In this document: one piece after another, positions 55,110 to 64,000 of the stretch
Layout of the letters: every line of letters begins with the position of its first letter
Numbering within the stretch: the first letter of the stretch is position 1
NCBI GenBank assembly: GCA_944472155.2
Contig: OX235279.1
Coordinates: forward strand, 136,000,920 to 136,064,919
DNA length: 64,000 nucleotides
Direction of reading: 5' to 3'
Source of the DNA: Trichobilharzia szidati
Lineage: Eukaryota > Platyhelminthes > Trematoda > Strigeidida > Schistosomatidae
Translations under genes and position numbers: made by a program
The notes under the pieces: model-generated
Databases searched by the model: none
The model's input: the letters and a program-made list of their open reading frames with translations, nothing else
What the model was told of the DNA's origin: nothing

Positions 55110-55712
55110 CTAAAGATGCTTGTCAAAGCATCCAACAACTCGACTAAGCTGAGTGTTTTCAAGCTTTGACATAAGACAGTGAGCCAGTAGTGGACCCAGT
55201 GGTGACTCCATCGCAACACCCTCCTTCTGTCTATATATCTGGTTGTCAGAGCTAACCTGGACGTTGGATGTGCATCTGAGTGAGAGTTGTTTAAGGCAGG
55301 TTGTTGGCAGCCCTAGGTCTAAACTATCTGCATCGATATAGTCGCATATATAGCAGATGGTTTCTGTGAGAGACGCATTAGTAAACAACGAGGTCACGTC
55401 TAATGAAAGCATGACTTTGTCTGAGGCGTCGAAACCTCTGATACCATGAACTAGTTGAATTGTATCAGCAGTGGAAAACTTAGACACTTGCCTTCTGACT
55501 GGTTCCCGCATTTCGACTAGCCATTGAGCCATACGATGATAAGGGGAACCCATCATATGCAGGATCGAACGAAGAGGTAATCCATATAAACGTGGGATTA
55601 TGGAGCCGACGGGTGAGACACGCTCATGTGAATCTGAGGAGATCATTGACTCGTCTGTCATGTTTTGTAGAACATTTGTCAGTTGGTTTCCAATTAGCTG
55701 TGTTTTGTTCAT
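55110..55712 (-). pseudogene. PLE RT fragment, array unit 2
   Basis: Same as unit 1 but with GVAMESPLG (Glu), a G/C difference at 55208. Confidence 0.75.
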
Positions 55713-56817
55713 TTCACTCTGGGATTTGGCGATTTTCGTCCGATCAGAGAGAATCGCTAAGATTTAGTCGACATATTCCTGGCGGTTCAGCGGAACAACG
55801 CCTCCGCCTTTATCAGGACGACTTGTGGTGGTTTCATGCTTTTCCTTCAGTTCTTTAGGCTGGTCTGGTCTGTGTAGTCTTTGGTCAACAGATTGTGAGA
55901 GGTCGGCTTTGAATTGGTAAATTGATGGCAACAATCAAGAAGAGTTGATTTGAAGTGTTGGAATCAGTGCAGCGATGCGGCTATAAGATCGAAAGTCTGG
56001 CTAGTTAAGCTGTTTTGCTTTGTAAGCTGCACTTGAGTGTGCAGTCTGTTGACGCTGGATACGCTGTTGCAGGACTTATGACCCAGTGACGCAGTGACCG
56101 AGTGACACAGCTTGTAGCTGAGATGTCGAGAGAATGGCAGAATACTGACTGAAGACACATTTGTGGGGATCAGTGGGAAATCTCCTCTCTACTTCTACCG
56201 GCTTGAGGCTGTCAGTATTGTTTGTGATTGGTGAACTGAGACTGATTTTCGATGACAATAGAGATACCATCGTCAAACTGTTGACTTTCACCAGTCGATA
56301 GTTCATGAGGACGAGGGAGCTTGTCTTTTAGACAAGTGGAGAACGACTTCCGGCTGGTGAGGGTCAAGTGGAGTTTCGCCGCAGACAACGTCTTACCCAC
56401 TGATTTAGAAGGAGGATTTTCGAGCATATCTGAAGTCTGATCACCCTTAAACTCCAGATTGACGAAGATGCTTTTCTTTGGAACTGGGTTAGTGTCGAGA
56501 TTGGAATGTCTATCCTTCGTCTTTTTATCAATACAACGGTTGGGGTGACGGTTTTCAGCAAGCCTGGCTCTTAGGAAAGAAAATTCAGCGTGAAGGCAGT
56601 CAGAACGACAAGCCTTTCTTCACGCATAGCAGAGGGAGTGAATAAGGCTTCTACTCCTGGGAATAGGCACCAACGAACTATAGAGAATAGTTAATCGTCC
56701 ACTCCATCCATGTACGTGCTCGGTGGATGGATATTTTGGGAGCTGTGTTGTTGTGTGTTGTGTGGAACACACCAGGAGAAGGAATGCCTAGTTCAGATTC
56801 ATTTTCTAGGGTAAATT

Positions 56818-57420
56818 CTAAAGATGCTTGTCAAAGCATCCAACAACTCGACTAAGCTGAGTGTTTTCAAGCTTTGACATAAGACAGTGAGCCAGTAGTG
56901 GACCCAGTGGTGACTGCATCGCAACACCCTCCTTCTGTCTATATATCTGGTTGTCAGAGCTAACCTGGACGTTGGATGTGCATCTGAGTGAGAGTTGTTT
57001 AAGGCAGGTTGTTGGCAGCCCTAGGTCTAAACTATCTGCATCGATATAGTCGCATATATAGCAGATGGTTTCTGTGAGAGACGCATTAGTAAACAACGAG
57101 GTCACGTCTAATGAAAGCATGACTTTGTCTGAGGCGTCGAAACCTCTGATACCATGAACTAGTTGAATTGTATCAGCAGTGGAAAACTTAGACACTTGCC
57201 TTCTGACTGGTTCCCGCATTTCGACTAGCCATTGAGCCATACGATGATAAGGGGAACCCATCATATGCAGGATCGAACGAAGAGGTAATCCATATAAACG
57301 TGGGATTATGGAGCCGACGGGTGAGACACGCTCATGTGAATCTGAGGAGATCATTGACTCGTCTGTCATGTTTTGTAGAACATTTGTCAGTTGGTTTCCA
57401 ATTAGCTGTGTTTTGTTCAT
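56818..57420 (-). pseudogene. PLE RT fragment, array unit 3
   Basis: Carries the Gln form, as in unit 1. Confidence 0.75.
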
Positions 57421-58405
57421 TTCACTCTGGGATTTGGCGATTTTCGTCCGATCAGAGAGAATCGCTAAGATTTAGTCGACATATTCCTGGCGGTTCAGCG
57501 GAACAACGCCTCCGCCTTTATCAGGACGACTTGTGGTGGTTTCATGCTTTTCCTTCAGTTCTTTAGGCTGGTCTGGTCTGTGTAGTCTTTGGTCAACAGA
57601 TTGTGAGAGGTCGGCTTTGAATTGGTAAATTGATGGCAACAATCAAGAAGAGTTGATTTGAAGTGTTGGAATCAGTGCAGCGATGCGGCTATAAGATCGA
57701 AAGTCTGGCTAGTTAAGCTGTTTTGCTTTGTAAGCTGCACTTGAGTGTGCAGTCTGTTGACGCTGGATACGCTGTTGCAGGACTTATGACCCAGTGACGC
57801 AGTGACCGAGTGACACAGCTTGTAGCTGAGATGTCGAGAGAATGGCAGAATACTGACTGAAGACACATTTGTGGGGATCAGTGGGAAATCTCCTCTCTAC
57901 TTCTACCGGCTTGAGGCTGTCAGTATTGTTTGTGATTGGTGAACTGAGACTGATTTTCGATGACAATAGAGATACCATCGTCAAACTGTTGACTTTCACC
58001 AGTCGATAGTTCATGAGGACGAGGGAGCTTGTCTTTTAGACAAGTGGAGAACGACTTCCGGCTGGTGAGGGTCAAGTGGAGTTTCGCCGCAGACAACGTC
58101 TTACCCACTGATTTAGAAGGAGGATTTTCGAGCATATCTGAAGTCTGATCACCCTTAAACTCCAGATTGACGAAGATGCTTTTCTTTGGAACTGGGTTAG
58201 TGTCGAGATTGGAATGTCTATCCTTCGTCTTTTTATCAATACAACGGTTGGGGTGACGGTTTTCAGCAAGCCTGGCCCTTAGGAAAGAAAATTCAGCGTG
58301 AAGGCAGTCAGAACGACAAGCCTTTCTTCACGCATAGCAGAGGGAGTGAATAAGGCTTCTACTCCTGGGAATAGGCACCAACGAACTATAGAGAATAGTT
58401 AATCG

Positions 58406-58766
58406 TGGAGAACGACTTCCGGCTGGTGAGTTTCAAGTGGAGTTTCGCCGCAGACAACGTCTTACCCACTGATTTAGAAGGAGGATTTTCGAGCATATCT
58501 GAAGTCTGATCACCCTTAAACTCCAGATTGACGAAGATGCTTTTCTTTGGAACTGGGTTAGTGTCGAGATTGGAATGTCTATCCTTCGTCTTTTTATCAA
58601 TACAACGGTTGGGGTGACGGTTTTCAGCAAGCCTGGCTCTTAGGAAAGAAAATTCAGCGTGAAGGCAGTCAGAACGACAAGCCTTTCTTCACGCATAGCA
58701 GAGGGAGTGAATAAGGCTTCTACTCCTGGGAATAGGCACCAACGAACTATAGAGAATAGTTAATCG
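58406..58766 (-). repeat. 361-bp partial duplication within the array
   Basis: At 58405/58406 the sequence gttaatcg jumps back to tggagaacgacttccgg, which also lies at 58045. The next 361 bases repeat 58045-58405. The second copy has gagtttcaag where the others have gagggtcaag. The period of this unit is therefore 2069. Confidence 0.9.
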
Positions 58767-58886
58767 TCCACTCCATCCATGTACGTGCTCGGTGGATGGA
58801 TATTTTGGGAGCTGTGTTGTTGTGTGTTGTGTGGAACACACCAGGAGAAGGAATGCCTAGTTCAGATTCATTTTCTAGGGTAAATT

Positions 58887-59489
58887 CTAAAGATGCTTGT
58901 CAAAGCATCCAACAACTCGACTAAGCTGAGTGTTTTCAAGCTTTGACATAAGACAGTGAGCCAGTAGTGGACCCAGTGGTGACTCCATCGCAACACCCTC
59001 CTTCTGTCTATATATCTGGTTGTCAGAGCTAACCTGGACGTTGGATGTGCATCTGAGTGAGAGTTGTTTAAGGCAGGTTGTTGGCAGCCCTAGGTCTAAA
59101 CTATCTGCATCGATATAGTCGCATATATAGCAGATGGTTTCTGTGAGAGACGCATTAGTAAACAACGAGGTCACGTCTAATGAAAGCATGACTTTGTCTG
59201 AGGCGTCGAAACCTCTGATACCATGAACTAGTTGAATTGTATCAGCAGTGGAAAACTTAGACACTTGCCTTCTGACTGGTTCCCGCATTTCGACTAGCCA
59301 TTGAGCCATACGATGATAAGGGGAACCCATCATATGCAGGATCGAACGAAGAGGTAATCCATATAAACGTGGGATTATGGAGCCGACGGGTGAGACACGC
59401 TCATGTGAATCTGAGGAGATCATTGACTCGTCTGTCATGTTTTGTAGAACATTTGTCAGTTGGTTTCCAATTAGCTGTGTTTTGTTCAT
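58887..59489 (-). pseudogene. PLE RT fragment, array unit 4
   Basis: Glu form. It lies beyond the 361-bp partial duplication at 58406-58766. Confidence 0.75.
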
Positions 59490-60594
59490 TTCACTCTGGG
59501 ATTTGGCGATTTTCGTCCGATCAGAGAGAATCGCTAAGATTTAGTCGACATATTCCTGGCGGTTCAGCGGAACAACGCCTCCGCCTTTATCAGGACGACT
59601 TGTGGTGGTTTCATGCTTTTCCTTCAGTTCTTTAGGCTGGTCTGGTCTGTGTAGTCTTTGGTCAACAGATTGTGAGAGGTCGGCTTTGAATTGGTAAATT
59701 GATGGCAACAATCAAGAAGAGTTGATTTGAAGTGTTGGAATCAGTGCAGCGATGCGGCTATAAGATCGAAAGTCTGGCTAGTTAAGCTGTTTTGCTTTGT
59801 AAGCTGCACTTGAGTGTGCAGTCTGTTGACGCTGGATACGCTGTTGCAGGACTTATGACCCAGTGACGCAGTGACCGAGTGACACAGCTTGTAGCTGAGA
59901 TGTCGAGAGAATGGCAGAATACTGACTGAAGACACATTTGTGGGGATCAGTGGGAAATCTCCTCTCTACTTCTACCGGCTTGAGGCTGTCAGTATTGTTT
60001 GTGATTGGTGAACTGAGACTGATTTTCGATGACAATAGAGATACCATCGTCAAACTGTTGACTTTCACCAGTCGATAGTTCATGAGGACGAGGGAGCTTG
60101 TCTTTTAGACAAGTGGAGAACGACTTCCGGCTGGTGAGGGTCAAGTGGAGTTTCGCCGCAGACAACGTCTTACCCACTGATTTAGAAGGAGGATTTTCGA
60201 GCATATCTGAAGTCTGATCACCCTTAAACTCCAGATTGACGAAGATGCTTTACTTTGGAACTGGGTTAGTGTCGAGATTGGAATGTTTATCCTTCGTCTT
60301 TTTATCAATACAACGGTTGGGGTGACGGTTTTCAGCAAGCCTGGCTCTTAGGAAAGAAAATTCAGCGTGAAGGCAGTCAGAACGACAAGCCTTTCTTCAC
60401 GCATAGCAGAGGGAGTGAATAAGGCTTCTACTCCTGGGAATAGGCACCAACGAACTATAGAGAATAGTTAATCGTCCACTCCATCCATGTACGTGCTCGG
60501 TGGATGGATATTTTGGGAGCTGTGTTGTTGTGTGTTGTGTGGAACACACCAGGAGAAGGAATGCCTAGTTCAGATTCATTTTCTAGGGTAAATT

Positions 60595-61197
60595 CTAAAG
60601 ATGCTTGTCAAAGCATCCAACAACTCGACTAAGCTGAGTGTTTTCAAGCTTTGACATAAGACAGTGAGCCAGTAGTGGACCCAGTGGTGACTCCATCGCA
60701 ACACCCTCCTTCTGTCTATATATCTGGTTGTCAGAGCTAACCTGGACGTTGGATGTGCATCTGAGTGAGAGTTGTTTAAGGCAGGTTGTTGGCAGCCCTA
60801 GGTCTAAACTATCTGCATCGATATAGTCGCATATATAGCAGATGGTTTCTGTGAGAGACGCATTAGTAAACAACGAGGTCACGTCTAATGAAAGCATGAC
60901 TTTGTCTGAGGCGTCGAAACCTCTGATACCATGAACTAGTTGAATTGTATCAGCAGTGGAAAACTCAGACACTTGCCTTCTGACTGGTTCCCGCATTTCG
61001 ACTAGCCATTGAGCCATACGATGATAAGGGGAACCCATCATATGCAGGATCGAACGAAGAGGTAATCCATATAAACGTGGGATTATGGAGCCGACGGGTG
61101 AGACACGCTCATGTGAATCTGAGGAGATCATTGACTCGTCTGTCATGTTTTGTAGAACATTTGTCAGTTGGTTTCCAATTAGCTGTGTTTTGTTCAT
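60595..61197 (-). pseudogene. PLE RT fragment, array unit 5
   Basis: Glu form, with an extra K-to-E change (RRQVSEFST). Unit 5 also has tgtttatcc instead of tgtctatcc near 60287, shared with unit 6. Confidence 0.75.
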
Positions 61198-62302
61198 TTC
61201 ACTCTGGGATTTGGCGATTTTCGTCCGATCAGAGAGAATCGCTAAGATTTAGTCGACATATTCCTGGCGGTTCAGCGGAACAACGCCTCCGCCTTTATCA
61301 GGACGACTTGTGGTGGTTTCATGCTTTTCCTTCAGTTCTTTAGGCTGGTCTGGTCTGTGTAGTCTTTGGTCAACAGATTGTGAGAGGTCGGCTTTGAATT
61401 GGTAAATTGATGGCAACAATCAAGAAGAGTTGATTTGAAGTGTTGGAATCAGTGCAGCGATGCGGCTATAAGATCGAAAGTCTGGCTAGTTAAGCTGTTT
61501 TGCTTTGTAAGCTGCACTTGAGTGTGCAGTCTGTTGACGCTGGATACGCTGTTGCAGGACTTATGACCCAGTGACGCAGTGACCGAGTGACACAGCTTGT
61601 AGCTGAGATGTCGAGAGAATGGCAGAATACTGACTGAAGACACATTTGTGGGGATCAGTGGGAAATCTCCTCTCTACTTCTACCGGCTTGAGGCTGTCAG
61701 TATTGTTTGTGATTGGTGAACTGAGACTGATTTTCGATGACAATAGAGATACCATCGTCAAACTGTTGACTTTCACCAGTCGATAGTTCATGAGGACGAG
61801 GGAGCTTGTCTTTTAGACAAGTGGAGAACGACTTCCGGCTGGTGAGGGTCAAGTGGAGTTTCGCCGCAGACAACGTCTTACCCACTGATTTAGAAGGAGG
61901 ATTTTCGAGCATATCTGAAGTCTGATCACCCTTAAACTCCAGATTGACGAAGATGCTTTTCTTTGGAACTGGGTTAGTGTCGAGATTGGAATGTTTATCC
62001 TTCGTCTTTTTATCAATACAACGGTTGGGGTGACGGTTTTCAGCAAGCCTGGCTCTTAGGAAAGAAAATTCAGCGTGAAGGCAGTCAGAACGACAAGCCT
62101 TTCTTCACGCATAGCAGAGGGAGTGAATAAGGCTTCTACTCCTGGGAATAGGCACCAACGAACTATAGAGAATAGTTAATCGTCCACTCCATCCATGTAC
62201 GTGCTCGGTGGATGGATATTTTGGGAGCTGTGTTGTTGTGTGTTGTGTGGAACACACCAGGAGAAGGAATGCCTAGTTCAGATTCATTTTCTAGGGTAAA
62301 TT

Positions 62303-62704
62303 CTAAAGATGCTTGTCAAAGCATCCAACAACTCGACTAAGCTGAGTGTTTTCAAGCTTTGACATAAGACAGTGAGCCAGTAGTGGACCCAGTGGTGACT
62401 CCATCGCAACACCCTCCTTCTGTCTATATATCTGGTTGTCAGAGCTAACCTGGACGTTGGATGTGCATCTGAGTGAGAGTTGTTTAAGGCAGGTTGTTGG
62501 CAGCCCTAGGTCTAAACTATCTGCATCGATATAGTCGCATATATAGCAGATGGTTTCTGTGAGAGACGCATTAGTAAACAACGAGGTCACGTCTAATGAA
62601 AGCATGACTTTGTCTGAGGCGTCGAAACCTCTGATACCATGAACTAGTTGAATTGTATCAGCAGTGGAAAACTTAGACACTTGCCTTCTGACTGGTTCCT
62701 GCAT
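62303..62704 (-). pseudogene. PLE RT fragment, array unit 6, truncated
   Basis: Glu form. It is cut after MQEPVRRQ (R-to-Q relative to the others) by the LTR insertion at 62723. Confidence 0.75.
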
Positions 62705-62722
62705 TTCGACTAGCCATTGAGC

Positions 62723-63074
62723 TTTAGGGGACGAAGGTATCGACGTTCGCGAGTTGTACGGATTATACTAACGCAAGATCTTATACCAACAACCACTATA
62801 GTGTTCGTTCTTCGAGTACCAAATGGTAAAGCAAAAGACCAGATTTTGTCGTCCAAATACGATATATATTTTGGGACCAAATCGCGGGTAGGAATGAATG
62901 CTTAGCTAGCTAGTAATCGTGCACGCACGTGACACGACGAAGAGCACCAAATGGCGGGGATGCTTGACCGTAAGCCTTCAGCTAAACAAGTCGACTTAAA
63001 CAGTGATGGTCAGCATCCAATGTTGAGTGATGATTGCTGTGGTTAATAATTTTGGGGAATTATTTACCGCTACA
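62723..63074 (-). repeat. 3' LTR of the second element
   Basis: 352 bp, same family as 39326-39675 and 42298-42647. Confidence 0.9.
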
Positions 63075-63531
63075 GCTCACTCCCCCCCTAGTGGGTTTGT
63101 GAGGACCCTAAGACATGACCAGCCGGAAGTAAAAAAATCTCGATGGTTCCCTGATGGGTGAAAAAAATCTTCCGAGCGGCTTGATGGAGAGCCTGCTGGT
63201 CTGTCTGCCTATGCTAATAGGGTGTCTGTGCATAGCTTCCTCGGTATTTTTCATTGGATCCCGTGCTTCGTTTGTTTTCTGTCCAGTGCCCGTTGCACCT
63301 GGAAAAGAAAACAAGAATGCTGAGAACCTTGTCAAGAAAAATGTACCAAATAAGCGTTTTTTTACCAAAAAAAATATGACATGCATCTACTACACAGTAA
63401 AATAATGTAAAGTGCAAAATATCGGGAAAAAATATATATACATCTAATTTAATTTTATGTACGGTTATAGGAAAAATATCATTTACTTGTGTTAAATGAC
63501 GCAACATAAAAAAAATTGATGTGTCACTCAG

Positions 63532-64000
63532 TTATGTGAAATAGGTGTGAAGGTATTCTGGGAATCTAACGTGACGTCCAGAACGCGTTTTTTTAGAGTG
63601 ATCGACCGAAGTAGCCAGTGGGCGAATGCCCTGACAGTCAATAGTGTGACCCAGAAAATCGAGTGAGTCAACGCCTATCTGACACTTCTGTATATTGATG
63701 GTAACACCATGTTGGCGTAACCTTTCAAATGCCAAGTCCAAGTGTCTAAGGTGAGTTTCCTTATCTGGACTGGCAATGAGGCAGTCGTCTAAGTATGCGT
63801 ATACAAAGTCGAGACCGCGAAATACTTCGTTGATGAAGCGTTGGAATGTTTGGGCCGCATTCCGGAGGCCAAATGGCATACGTAGGAATTCAAAAAGTCC
63901 GAAAGGCGTGATGATAGCCGTTTTCGGAATATCTTCCGTTGCCATCGGGATTTGGTTATATGCTTTAACCAAGTCGATTTTGGAGAATATAGATGCTCCA
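63532..64000 (-). pseudogene. RT fused to integrase tail, second copy (partial)
   Basis: A 146-codon frame continuing past the window edge. It contains [36 protein letters not shown] and [11 protein letters not shown], then the same abrupt jump to [14 protein letters not shown] and the stop. The junction is identical to the first copy, with one or two differences around it (K for R, P for S). Confidence 0.85.

Larger units (their letters stand above)
52268..62722 (-). repeat. tandem array of a 1708-bp PLE-derived unit
   Basis: A head-to-tail array with period 1708: units 52268-53975, 53976-55683, 55684-57391, 57392-59460 (with an extra 361 bp), 59461-61168 and 61169-62722 (truncated). Units differ by only a handful of bases. 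Each is a minus-strand PLE fragment. It starts with a pre-RT region ending KGGGVVPLNRQEYVD, then RT with PRLYGLP, SLDVTSLFTNASLTETICYI and SPLGPLLAHCLMSKLENTQL. Next come the thumb and linker (VNLEFKGDQTSDML-like). There is no GIY-YIG domain. Near FDKHL the catalytic YADD-containing segment (about 30 codons), present in the PLE at 32.9 kb, is deleted in every unit. Confidence 0.9.
62723..64000 (-). mobile_element. second integrase-less gypsy-type element, partial in window
   Basis: The 3' LTR 62723-63074 matches 39326-39675 with a few differences, including ggacgaag for ggctgcgg near its start. The polypurine tract and 3' UTR (63075-63531) and the pol end (63532-64000) follow. The rest is off the right edge. 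It is inserted in the last array unit after ...attgagc. Confidence 0.9.

Noticed and set aside
52268..62722. CRISPR-like or bacterial repeat array
   Set aside because: The unit is 1.7 kb, coding-like and in a eukaryotic retroelement context; there are no spacers.

Overview
The window looks like nuclear DNA of a trematode flatworm, most likely a schistosome. It is AT-rich, gene-poor, intron-containing and packed with retroelements of kinds typical of schistosome genomes: RTE-like and CR1-like LINEs, Penelope-like elements (PLEs) with GIY-YIG endonucleases, gypsy-type LTR elements, and tRNA-derived SINEs, some with hammerhead-ribozyme cores. The species cannot be fixed by eye. There are no bacterial features.

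Layout. 1-12 kb: SINEs, a fossil GIY-YIG segment, a 5'-truncated minus-strand RTE LINE (about 2.6-5.6 kb) carrying a tRNA-like insertion, and a full-length but broken plus-strand RTE LINE (7008-10577). The second LINE has a long target-site duplication, contains a nested CR1 3' UTR, and sits in the spacer of a 150-bp inverted duplication. 10.8-31 kb: a minus-strand multi-exon host gene of unknown identity. I reconstructed it as exons whose splice sites and phases fit over about 676 codons, with 25-41 nt micro-exons and 26-34 nt candidate micro-introns; degenerate LINEs and SINEs fill its introns. 30-33.5 kb: LTR relics, one a solo LTR inserted into a PLE. 36.1-38.6 kb: a PLE insertion with a 17-bp duplication and an inverted extra copy of its own 3' half. 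39.3-42.65 kb: a gypsy-type element with two LTRs, gag, protease and RT but no RNase H or integrase. 43-44.6 kb: two fold-back structures.

45.7-50.3 kb holds the one confidently named host gene, heparan sulfate 2-O-sulfotransferase on the plus strand. Its second intron contains two LINE fragments. A tiny first coding exon (ATGAG, then a GTAAGA donor) fits in phase.

52.27-62.72 kb is a head-to-tail array of a 1708-bp PLE-derived unit: five full periods plus a truncated sixth, nearly identical, all lacking the catalytic RT segment. The array is cut at its right end by a second copy of the same integrase-less gypsy element, which runs off the window and has the same internal deletion as the first copy.

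The most notable items are the PLE-derived array, the shared-deletion non-autonomous LTR family, the SINE that carries both ends of its probable RTE partner, the ribozyme-bearing SINEs and PLE ends, and the micro-exon host gene.
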